This document shows positions 1 to 8,100 of a stretch of 13,918 nucleotides of DNA, in pieces. The DNA is taken from positions 1 through 13,918 of the forward strand of contig JBFLVQ010000187.1 in the NCBI GenBank assembly GCA_040758525.1, written 5' to 3'. Source of the stretch: JBFLVQ01 sp040758525. Lineage in GTDB: Bacteria; Acidobacteriota; Blastocatellia; Chloracidobacteriales; JADJPF01. The position numbers were made by a program, and so were the translations under genes. The notes beneath the pieces were generated by a model. That model worked only from the letters and a program-made list of their open reading frames with translations, had not been told where the DNA came from and did no database searches. Position 1 is the stretch's first letter. Each line of letters begins with the position of its first letter.

Positions 1-79
1 AGTTTCTCTTTTTGCCGGATTCTATCTCTCTTTTAGCCTGAGAGAATCTAGTGGTAGGATTACGGGCTGGATGTTTTTT

Positions 80-95
80 ATCTATGGCAATAGAT
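80..95. repeat. Perfect short hairpin at the end of the kinase gene
   Basis: ATCTAT-GGCA-ATAGAT is a perfect six-base-pair stem with a four-base loop, ending at the last base of the kinase stop codon. On the minus strand it is followed by A residues, not T, so it does not look like an intrinsic terminator. A second arm pair TCTCTC/GAGAGA lies at 25-45. The left 94 bases hold no gene. Confidence 0.35.
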
Positions 96-1807
96 CATCC
101 AAGTGGTAGGCAGATCATAAAGCAAGTACCTTTCCCTACTTCGCTCTGACAAAAGATACTACCGCCATGAGCTTCAATAATACGGCGACAGATCTCCAAG
201 CCTAGTCCTGTACCATCCTCGCCCTTAGTGGTGAAGAAAGGTTCCCAAATACGCGATAACATTTCTGGAGCAATACCAACACCATTGTCGGAGATAGTGA
301 GTACTGCCGCGTCGTCTTCTACACCGAGCATTATGTCTATCTCGCCTTCATAATCAACCGTTGCTTCCACAGCATTGCGTACCAAATTAATGATCACTTG
401 TTCGATCTTATCCTCATTAAAGCAGAGTTCTGGTGTAGCGGTATAAGTGAACTGTAGCTTACGGCGTGATAGTGCAACATCAAGCTTAAGGATTGAGAGC
501 GTCTGCTCGATTGCAGGTACAATGGGGCGACGTGTCTTCTCATAATACTCTGGACGATTGCGGGCAAAATCACGTATCTCCTCAACCAGTGCAAGTGCGC
601 GTCGCTGTCCTGTTAGCACCATATTAGCAAACTCTCGCACCTCTGGATCATGTCCATACTTCATCTCGATAAACTCTATCCCATTGAGTAATGCCAACCG
701 ATTACGCAGCTCATGTGAGATCGATGAGGTAAGTTTACCAATGGTAGCAAGCCGCTCAGATTTGACCAGTTGCTCTTGAGTAGCACGCAACTCTTCAATA
801 AGGCGTAGATTCTCGATCACTAGGCCAGCCTCACGTGCTGTCGCCATTAGAAACTCTAGATCCTCAGAGCTGAAGAGTGCACTACGTGTACGGCTATCCA
901 GGTAGCAGACCCCCCAAACACGCAGCTTTGAGCTGATTGGTGCACAAATCACTGAGTGTATATTCTCAAAAATTACGCTCGCGCGTGCAGAGAAACGTTC
1001 GTCACTAGTAGCATCATTGGTAAGAATGGCAACATTATTTTGAAAGGTATGTTCAACGATACTATTGCTGATATGTACATCATCGGTATTGTCTATATCG
1101 CCTGTACGGCTGATGGCTAGATCCAGTGAGTTTGTGGCAGAGTTATAGAGCAGGATTGCACCCCGTTCAACTGGCAATGCTTGAAAAAGCTCATCCAGCC
1201 AGATCTGTGCCAACTCATTGACATTCTGCACCGGCAATAGCTTATGTGTGATCTCATAGAGTGAAGTAAGTCGTGGCAGCGTAGAGTCGGTAACATACTC
1301 AGGCTGGCGCATCAGGGCAGTGTTAAGGAAACGTGTCTCTCGATCAGTAATTACTGTGGCAGCACGAAAAGGACGGGCAGAGCTACTACCTGAAGAGGCA
1401 TTGACCGCCATCTCGGTCGTATCTAAACCTGGACGGGAATGATCATGTATCTCTAGTGTCTCAGAGGAGGTCTGACGTCTAGGCGCAAATCCGAAGGTGA
1501 GTCGGGGAGTATCTAATCCCCCTAACACAATACGATCACCAACCTGTAGGGTATGCTCCTGTACACGTATACCGTTGATGAAACTACCGCCCTTGCTCCC
1601 CTTATCACGAAATAGATATTGTCCCTGTGAGGTACGTATAATTTCTGCATGTTGGCGTGAAATACGAGAGTCTTCAATACGCAGATCGTTATCATTTCCA
1701 CGTCCTAGCGAGAAAGCGAGCCGCACTATCTCTACACGGCAGGCGACACTATTCTCGTCAATAAAATCTAGATATGCGATCTGCTCCTGATCGCCTAAAC
1801 TGGCCAT
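95..1807 (-). CDS. Soluble FHA-GAF sensor histidine kinase
   Basis: This is a 570-residue cytoplasmic histidine kinase with no membrane segment. The N-terminal FHA domain (about residues 9-107) keeps the phosphothreonine-binding features GRG at 35-37, SRxxRQH at 47-53 and NG at 78-79. A GAF domain follows (about 180-335). The HisKA dimerisation helix has the phospho-accepting His365 in SHELRN. The HATPase_c domain has an N box (Asn474, Asn478), a G1 box DNGVGIA (507-513), an F box WEPFFTTK (521-528) and a G2 box GTGLGLEI (532-539). It should therefore autophosphorylate and donate phosphate to a receiver. FHA suggests control by a Ser/Thr kinase, and GAF suggests small-ligand or protein sensing. 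A strong Shine-Dalgarno AAAGGAGA (minus strand, 1812-1819) fixes the start. It lies 58 bases after the upstream gene, so co-transcription is likely. One oddity is that Arg replaces the usual Pro after HELRN. The family call is secure; the signal and partner are unknown. Confidence 0.93.
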   Translation of the reverse strand: MASLGDQEQIAYLDFIDENSVACRVEIVRLAFSLGRGNDNDLRIEDSRISRQHAEIIRTSQGQYLFRDKGSKGGSFINGIRVQEHTLQVGDRIVLGGLDTPRLTFGFAPRRQTSSETLEIHDHSRPGLDTTEMAVNASSGSSSARPFRAATVITDRETRFLNTALMRQPEYVTDSTLPRLTSLYEITHKLLPVQNVNELAQIWLDELFQALPVERGAILLYNSATNSLDLAISRTGDIDNTDDVHISNSIVEHTFQNNVAILTNDATSDERFSARASVIFENIHSVICAPISSKLRVWGVCYLDSRTRSALFSSEDLEFLMATAREAGLVIENLRLIEELRATQEQLVKSERLATIGKLTSSISHELRNRLALLNGIEFIEMKYGHDPEVREFANMVLTGQRRALALVEEIRDFARNRPEYYEKTRRPIVPAIEQTLSILKLDVALSRRKLQFTYTATPELCFNEDKIEQVIINLVRNAVEATVDYEGEIDIMLGVEDDAAVLTISDNGVGIAPEMLSRIWEPFFTTKGEDGTGLGLEICRRIIEAHGGSIFCQSEVGKGTCFMICLPLG

Positions 1808-1811
1808 ATTA

Positions 1812-1819
1812 TCTCCTTT
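1812..1819 (-). promoter_or_regulatory. Strong ribosome binding site of the histidine kinase
   Basis: The minus strand reads AAAGGAGA and then AAT... before the ATG at 1807. It is a near-consensus Shine-Dalgarno with ordinary spacing and supports the chosen start. Confidence 0.7.
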
Positions 1820-1865
1820 AATCGTTTAACCCGACTTTCTCGTCCCCTGAAACTGGCAATCACCC

Positions 1866-3029
1866 TTATCGTGGCAACCTATGACTGGGTGTGCCAATAT
1901 GTACATGTGGTCCTGAAGACATGCCTGGTACCGAAGTACGAAATGCTAAAAATGGCATTTCGCGCTCGCGCAAATAAGTGGTTAGCCAAAGACCCTCATC
2001 ACTAGCTGGATGCAATGCCACATCAACAGCATTGCTATGATCCCAGCCCATTCTGTCATGTGTCTTGCTCTGGCCATAGGCCGAGATTGGCAAACTGCGA
2101 TGGAAGCGTCGCTCAAACGCTACTGAGATATCATTGATAAGCCGTATATCCCAGCTCCCCTTACCAAGGAAGCGTAATAGTGGCAATGTAGTAAAACCAG
2201 AAATAGCGTACTGGTAGGTAATCGCAAGGACTTTTGCATCACGCGCACGCACTTTCTCAAGACGCTCGCGAGTATTGATAACCTCTACCTCGAGTTGTGC
2301 GAGGATAGGCTCATCAGTATTTAGCCGACGCTGTGCCGCCCCTACCCCCTCCTCAAGTGTACGCAGCCTTTTGCGCGCCTTATCAAGCTGGGCACGTACA
2401 TTATCAAACCGCGACTGCATCTGCTCATAGAAATTACTATTGGGTAGTGCGGGCAGATCAAGAGCAGCGCTGGCACGCCGATAGTCTTCCTCCAACTTCG
2501 CTACTTCAGCACGGGTAGGCTCAACCAATGGTTCTTGCTGAGCAAGGTACCTCTTGTCCTTTTCTAAGGAACGACGTAGTTGCACAGCACGGCCATCAAG
2601 CTGCATTAATTGCGGCAACAGCCAATCATTGGCGATTCGCACCATCTCTTGCTCACTTACTTGGCTCTTGATCTCCACTGAGGTGTCATTATCATCTAAG
2701 GCTTCTGCCAGTGTTGCCTGTTCTGGTGAATCGATCACTATCTTGGTAGGTGACACTGTAACTGGTATGGGCAGATTGTCTACAGATGTCACTACCGACG
2801 TCTGGATCTTTTCTTCCACTCTTGACCAGCGACGCGCTCCGGCAACAACAATCAACAACAACACTACCGCCAGATAGACTATTAATCCTGTGCGCACCCC
2901 CCCTGGCAGGCCACGCCAAATCTTGCTTGCGCTAGCTCTAAAATTAGCGACTGCTGGTATAATTGCTGCGCCGATCTTGCCAGTCGCTTTTGCTATTTTT
3001 GCTGTTGTATTGCTCTTATTTTTCGCCAT
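1866..3029 (-). CDS. Membrane-anchored coiled-coil protein with LAS/M15-like C-terminal domain
   Basis: This 387-residue protein has a basic N-terminus (about 1-43), one transmembrane helix (about 47-64, very hydrophobic), and a long region rich in Glu, Arg, Leu and Gln (about 120-265) that looks coiled-coil. The C-terminal globular domain runs from about 270 to 387. It contains THDRMGWDHSNAVDVALHP (His324, His331, Asp336) and later GPHVHIG (His375, His377). An H...D motif followed by HxH is the metal-binding signature of LAS-type peptidases (M15/M23/VanX/Sonic hedgehog). The topology suggests the domain lies outside the cytoplasmic membrane, where it could act on peptidoglycan. The His-Asp spacing differs from the standard H(x)6D, so activity is inferred only. 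Similar proteins are, from memory, common in Acidobacteria. ATG at 3029 is the first good start, although no clear Shine-Dalgarno precedes it. The histidine kinase gene follows 58 bases downstream. Confidence 0.75.
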   Translation of the reverse strand: MAKNKSNTTAKIAKATGKIGAAIIPAVANFRASASKIWRGLPGGVRTGLIVYLAVVLLLIVVAGARRWSRVEEKIQTSVVTSVDNLPIPVTVSPTKIVIDSPEQATLAEALDDNDTSVEIKSQVSEQEMVRIANDWLLPQLMQLDGRAVQLRRSLEKDKRYLAQQEPLVEPTRAEVAKLEEDYRRASAALDLPALPNSNFYEQMQSRFDNVRAQLDKARKRLRTLEEGVGAAQRRLNTDEPILAQLEVEVINTRERLEKVRARDAKVLAITYQYAISGFTTLPLLRFLGKGSWDIRLINDISVAFERRFHRSLPISAYGQSKTHDRMGWDHSNAVDVALHPASDEGLWLTTYLREREMPFLAFRTSVPGMSSGPHVHIGTPSHRLPR

Positions 3030-3047
3030 AGGATCTTGACGCCAACT

Positions 3048-3053
3048 ATTTTA
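3048..3053 (-). promoter_or_regulatory. Possible -10 element for the coiled-coil protein / kinase pair
   Basis: On the minus strand TAAAAT lies 18 bases before the ATG at 3029 and differs from TATAAT at one position. No convincing -35 is seen at 16-18 bases upstream (the bases there are near CCGGTT). It would allow the downstream pair to be transcribed independently of the exporter. It is weak evidence by itself. Confidence 0.25.
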
Positions 3054-3127
3054 CCAAAGAACCGATAGGTAACCGGAAAAAAAGTTACTAGAAAAACGTC
3101 TTATCTTAATTTAGTGAGTTAAGGTGA

Positions 3128-3140
3128 GCGCCCAGGGCGC
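3128..3140. repeat. GC-rich hairpin between exporter and coiled-coil gene
   Basis: GCGCC-CAG-GGCGC forms a five-base-pair GC stem with a three-base loop, 10 bases past the stop codon of the exporter gene. Neither strand has a T-run directly after it, so it is not a standard intrinsic terminator. It could slow polymerase or protect the exporter message 3' end. A second weak arm pair, CTTAA/TTAAG, lies at 3105-3123. Confidence 0.4.
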
Positions 3141-3150
3141 AGCTTGATTA

Positions 3151-4983
3151 CTAATTATCGGCTGCGCCTAGGCTCAGGTTGTTGTTGGCAATAAGCGGTA
3201 GAGTCTCCTGGACACTATTGTGAGAAAACTGTAGCTGATAAAATTGCCGATAGATGCCTTCTTGTTCGATTAGCTCAGTATGTGCCCCAGCAGCAACGAT
3301 ATAGCCATCGTCAATGACAACAATACGGTCGGCACGGCGTACCGTAGAGAGACGATGCGCAATTACAAAAGTAGTACGCCCCTGCATTAGACCTTCCAAT
3401 GCGTCTTGTACTAATCGTTCAGACTCAGCATCAAGTGAACTGGTAGCCTCATCCAAAATCAATATGGCAGGATTTTTCAGTATTGCACGGGCAATCGCGA
3501 TACGCTGACGCTGACCGCCAGAGAGCTTTACCCCACGCTCTCCTACCAATGTTTGATATCCATCTGGCAATTCCATAATGAATTCATGGGCATGCGCAGC
3601 CCGCGCCGCCTGTTCTATCTCCGTATCATTAGTAGTAAGCTTGCCATAAGCGATGTTTTCACGTACTGTCCCAGAAAATAGTAATGTCTCTTGAGGTACG
3701 ATCCCGATACGCTCGCGTAGATCGGCTAATCGTACTGTACGCACATCTTGCCCATCAATACGGATAGCACCCGACGTGATATCATAAAAGCGAGGAATAA
3801 GATTAACTAGAGTAGATTTACCAGCTCCAGAGGGTCCTACTAGTGCTATTACTTCACCTGGTGCAGCAGTAATTGTCACACCTTTCAGGATAGGTTCATC
3901 AGAGCGTCCAGGATAGGCAAAGGTTACTTGATCGATCTCAACACGACCATAGACTTGGGGAAGTGGTAGCGCATTAGGCCGATCGGTAATCTCTGGAACA
4001 AGATCAAGCAGTTCAAAGATCCGCCTTGAGGCACCGCGCGCTTGCTGGCATTGGCTATAGAGTTCTGCCATTCCTGCAATTGAGAAGGCAATAAGTATTG
4101 TATAAATGATAAAAGCCATCATCTCACCAGCCGTTAAGGCGCCCTGTATGACTAGATGGCCACCATACCAAAGTACTACAGCAATACCACTAAAAACCAC
4201 ATAAATAATGAAAGCAATGAACCCTCCTGTGGCCATTGCACGCCGCTTGGCAAGTGTGAGTACCCGCGCAATACCATTGCCATAGCGCTGTCCTTCATAC
4301 TCTTCGCGGGCAAATGACTGCACTACTCGTATTCCTGCCAGGGTTTCATCAAGGATTGCATTGGTGTCTGCAAGTGCGTCCTGAACATGTGTACTGAGGC
4401 GTTGTAAGCGACGGCTAAAAATCACTGCAATGATAATCATCACAGGGAGCACAGCAAGCATCACCAATGTTAATAGGGGGTTGGTTATTAGAATGATCAC
4501 TGTACCACCCAATAGTATTAGTGATTGACGTAATATCTCTACCATACTGGTACTTGCTACGGTTTGAATAACAGTAACATCAGAACTGAGGCGAGAAGTT
4601 AATTCCCCTACTCGCCGCTCATTGTAAAACTGTATTGGTAGTCGTAAAAGATGTCGATAGAGTTGACAACGTATATCTGCTACTACCTGTTCTCCCACTT
4701 GTGCTAGCAGGTAGCTACGTGCAAACTGAAAACCACTCTGTAGTGCATAAAGACCGAAAAGCAGTAGGACAAAGCGGTTTAATTGGGACGCATCACGCGC
4801 GCCAAAAGCCGCGTCTAGCATATAGCGGATCATTTGTGGTGAGCAGAGACTGATAAACCCACCTAATAAAAGGCAGATAAATCCGATTGCCAAACGCTTC
4901 CAATAAGGTCGCGCATAAGAGAGCAACCGTATCAGTTCTGCTAGACCGCGTCCTTTCCCCTTCTTAAGCTCAGTTTTTTCCAT
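3151..4983 (-). CDS. MsbA-type ABC exporter, fused membrane and ATPase half-transporter
   Basis: This protein of about 610 residues has an N-terminal six-helix ABC exporter membrane domain (roughly 25-320) followed by a nucleotide-binding domain. The latter has a complete set of motifs: Walker A GPSGAGKST, Q-loop PQE, signature LSGGQ, Walker B ILILDEATS and switch histidine in AHRLST. It should form a homodimer, or a heterodimer with a partner elsewhere, and export a lipid, peptide or drug-like substrate using ATP. The substrate cannot be read from the sequence, and MsbA, BmrA and LmrA-like roles are all possible. I chose ATG at 4983. A CAGGAG sequence at 4999-5004 precedes it with rather long spacing (15 bases). 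A GTG at 5034 would add 17 residues but has no ribosome site. It is divergent from the large ATPase gene and upstream of the coiled-coil/kinase pair. Confidence 0.93.
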   Translation of the reverse strand: MEKTELKKGKGRGLAELIRLLSYARPYWKRLAIGFICLLLGGFISLCSPQMIRYMLDAAFGARDASQLNRFVLLLFGLYALQSGFQFARSYLLAQVGEQVVADIRCQLYRHLLRLPIQFYNERRVGELTSRLSSDVTVIQTVASTSMVEILRQSLILLGGTVIILITNPLLTLVMLAVLPVMIIIAVIFSRRLQRLSTHVQDALADTNAILDETLAGIRVVQSFAREEYEGQRYGNGIARVLTLAKRRAMATGGFIAFIIYVVFSGIAVVLWYGGHLVIQGALTAGEMMAFIIYTILIAFSIAGMAELYSQCQQARGASRRIFELLDLVPEITDRPNALPLPQVYGRVEIDQVTFAYPGRSDEPILKGVTITAAPGEVIALVGPSGAGKSTLVNLIPRFYDITSGAIRIDGQDVRTVRLADLRERIGIVPQETLLFSGTVRENIAYGKLTTNDTEIEQAARAAHAHEFIMELPDGYQTLVGERGVKLSGGQRQRIAIARAILKNPAILILDEATSSLDAESERLVQDALEGLMQGRTTFVIAHRLSTVRRADRIVVIDDGYIVAAGAHTELIEQEGIYRQFYQLQFSHNSVQETLPLIANNNLSLGAADN

Positions 4984-5142
4984 AAAATTGACTATCGGCT
5001 CCTGTCTGATACTGCCGCCAGGCCATTCTAGCACAGGAGTGTCTTAGGAAAGCAGTCATGATAATAAGCCTTTCGATCCACAAATAACTTGTCGCTAAGA
5101 GCACCTGTGCATAAAATATGTTTAGCGTACAATATATCCAAT
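4984..5142. promoter_or_regulatory. Divergent intergenic control region between exporter and large ATPase gene
   Basis: This 159-base gap separates the two divergent starts and must hold the control signals for at least the plus-strand gene. Inside it, inverted arms CGCTAA (5092-5097) and TTAGCG (5122-5127) flank the proposed -10 of the plus-strand promoter, and GCACCTGTGC (5101-5110) is a short imperfect dyad. For the minus direction only a TATTAT-like hexamer (5061-5066) is visible, without a good -35. Confidence 0.4.
5089..5117 (+). promoter_or_regulatory. Candidate sigma70-type promoter of the large ATPase gene
   Basis: TTGTCG (5089-5094; four of six matches to TTGACA) is followed after 17 bases by TAAAAT (5112-5117; five of six matches to TATAAT). 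Transcription would start near 5124, about 19 bases before the ATG at 5143. A second -10-like TACAAT lies at 5128-5133 but lacks a good -35; use of it would make the message almost leaderless. No Shine-Dalgarno precedes the ATG. Confidence 0.45.
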
Positions 5143-8100
5143 ATGACGTCACAGCAAATTAAGTCATACGTTGCCCTCCGCCAAGTTGATCAGATTACTC
5201 GCTTCGAGGCGGTCAGCGACGAACAGGTTGTGCGAGCATACCAGTTTACCGACGAGCTGCGGAATGTGGTCGCGCGTCTCCTAACTGGTGTTGCTTCTGG
5301 TAGCGGTGCTTACTCAATTGTAGGCGAACGCGGCACAGGCAAGAGCCATCTGCTGGCACTGACACGTAGTATTGCTAATCAGCCGCGCCTGGCTCGTATC
5401 TTGGAAGACAGTGAGGCGGCTAGCCTACTACAAGAGACCGCACTACAGAAACTGCCCTCAGAAGGGGTTGCTACACTCACGATTGGCTTCGATCCAGATA
5501 AAGGACTAAATTTCCTTAAAGCTTTTCCACGTGCACCTGGTCTGGAGGGTGAGCTTCCTGCCTGGATCTCTACCGATCAGTTGGATGAGCTGATCGAACG
5601 CCGAATCACTAGTGCGGGTCGCTTTGCTCTCTTTATTGATGGTATTTCAGGACTGCTTAAGCATCCCAAAAATGGCAATGCCCTCTTAGAGTGGCTGCAA
5701 TACCTAGCCTGTGAAGCGAAGGCAGGACGCTTCTGCTTGGCAATTGCTCTTGATCAGGAGCTCCTTGATAGTCGAGATGTGTTGGCAGAGAAACTACTTT
5801 CGCTCTTTCAACTTGAGCGTATCAATATCGCTAATCTGGTCGCTCTGATTGATCAGACCATCTTTCGTAAAACCAATCCACAACGAAAAGGGATAGAGGT
5901 ACTCTATGGGGAATTACGCACCCGTATGCCCCATTTCACTGGCACGCTAACCGAATTTACCCAGCTCTACCCAGTACATCCTGTGGTACTTGAGCTAGTG
6001 CCAGCAATGCGTCAGCATGCTCGTACCTTCTCGCTCTTTGGCTTTATTACCGCAGTAGCAGCACGCGCAATGGTGCGCAGAGCGCTTAATCTTATCTGTC
6101 TTGACGAACTATTTGAGAGCTTTGAGTTCGATCTACGTAAAAACTCACAACTAGTTACTCTCTTTACCGCCTATGATCATATTTTCAGTTCTGTTATCCC
6201 TAGCCTAGGGCAGCAGCATTCGCTCTACGCTAAGATGATGCTTAAGGGTCTGTTACTACTCTCATTGGCAGGCCGATTCTCTACCGCAATAGAATTAGCC
6301 GATGCGGTAATGCTCTATGACGATCATGAACCAAAGCAATTTCGCGAAATGATCGCCTCAATAATGGAGCGGCTAATGACAGATAGTCCCGATATTGTGG
6401 TAGAACGGGACGGGCTTGAGCCACGCTATCTACTGCATCCACTACAGAACAATACCTCGCCATTAAACGCATCCTCACAACAACTTTCTCGTAACACGCA
6501 ACTGAACGCAGCCTCCTTTACACAAACAGATATACCTGCGCTTGAGGTGATAACTCCGATTTCGCCACTAACAAGTGGAACACAGGAGAATACTCCTGCA
6601 CCAATAATGATCCCAGCCGCAGGACTGCCAGCAAGCGCGCCTGTCGAAGGTAAAATTGAACAGACTAGGCTCTCTTGGTTGGCAGAGGCGGCTAAGCAGA
6701 TTCCTGATGATGACCTACGTCTGGATCAGTTACTGATCGCGGCAGCAAGAAAACAGTTTAAAGACTGGCCATTTATCTATGAGACAAGCGGGTTATTACG
6801 CGACCGTGTGGAGATTAATATTAAATGGCGGGGTTCACTACGTAAAGGTATCTTTAAATTTGGTGGCGCCGTTGAAATCTACTCCAATTATACTCCTACT
6901 AATCCGATAGCTGATAACCGCCCTATTTGCGAATATGATTGGCAAGTGACAATCTTCCGCGCCCATGCGCCTATGATGATGCCGCCTACTCCTGATTCGC
7001 CTTCTACTCTGATCTTCTGGCAGCCGGTCGAACTTACTGACCAGGAACGGCTGGTCTTAAAGCAATTACTGATGGTTCGTAACGAGGGCAGCAAACAGCT
7101 TGGTGATGAAGAGGCTAAACGCTTAGGTCTAGAATTAGAGACACAAGCTACTGAGATCTTCACACGTGTCTACCTGCAACAAGGGCGACTGCTTTGCAAT
7201 AATGGCAGCGAATTGCCACTACAATACCAATCAAGCACTTTTATCAACACACTGCTGACCAGGTTGCTAGATGCTCCATTAGTAGCGCGCTACCCAGAGC
7301 ATCCCAAACTTGAAGAACTACTGGATCCTGACTATGTTGATGAGATGGCAGCCTGGATGTTTGATGCAGAAAAGCCCCCTACCCCTGATCAGCAGATGTA
7401 CTTGGAGCAGTTTGCTCGTCCTTTACAATTGGTGCGTTTAGAGCAGGGTCGTCATAATCTTGATGTACGTGAGAAAGAGTTCCCCAAAGAATCCCCTATT
7501 GGTCAACTGTTGCAAAAGATTGAGGCACCAGATGCAATCCCACTAACTAAGCTGGGTGCTTATCAGATAGTGCGACGCGAGCCTTTTGGACTGCAGCGCC
7601 CTGCTCTGCTGTTGATCCTCGCTGCACTTGCCGCAGATCGGCGAATTGTTATGGTGGATGAGTTTGGCGAGCCTATGCATACCCACGACGGGCTACGCCC
7701 TGATGTCGAATTGGCCGACTTTAGCGCAATCCGCAGTACCCGTCTGGCTTCTTTGCCACCAGTAAGTTGGAAGAGTCAATCTGGTCAACCGTCGCCAGCA
7801 CTATCGATAGATGTGGTCAAGAACTACCGACAACATACAATTATGATTGTCGATGATGATCCATCCATCCATTTAGTGTTAGAACTGGCGGTAAAACCAT
7901 TAGGTTGTCGTGTAGAAAAGGCATTTGATGGGATTGAAGCCCTTAATAAGTTACAGCAGATTCCCATAGATCTGGTGATCTCCGATCTACGCATGCCAAA
8001 TATGACTGGTATTGAACTCTTCTACCAGATGCAGGCCAATCCACGCTTGCGTGATGTGCCTTTTATTGTACTCTCTTCGATTGATGGCGATGAAGAGGTA

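Noticed and set aside
3128..3140. GC-rich hairpin as an intrinsic terminator
   Set aside because: No T-run follows it on either strand; kept only as a hairpin.
4981..5034. Upstream GTG start for the ABC exporter
   Set aside because: It lacks a Shine-Dalgarno, and the extra 17 residues (LEWPGGSIRQEPIVNF...) do not look like an ABC exporter start.
5089..5142. TTG start 18 codons upstream for the large ATPase
   Set aside because: The TTG sits on the proposed -35 and has no ribosome site; ATG 5143 gives a sensible N-terminus.
5144..5151. TGACGTCA palindrome overlapping the ATPase start codon
   Set aside because: It is eight bases long and is explained by codons ATG-ACG-TCA; short enough to be chance.
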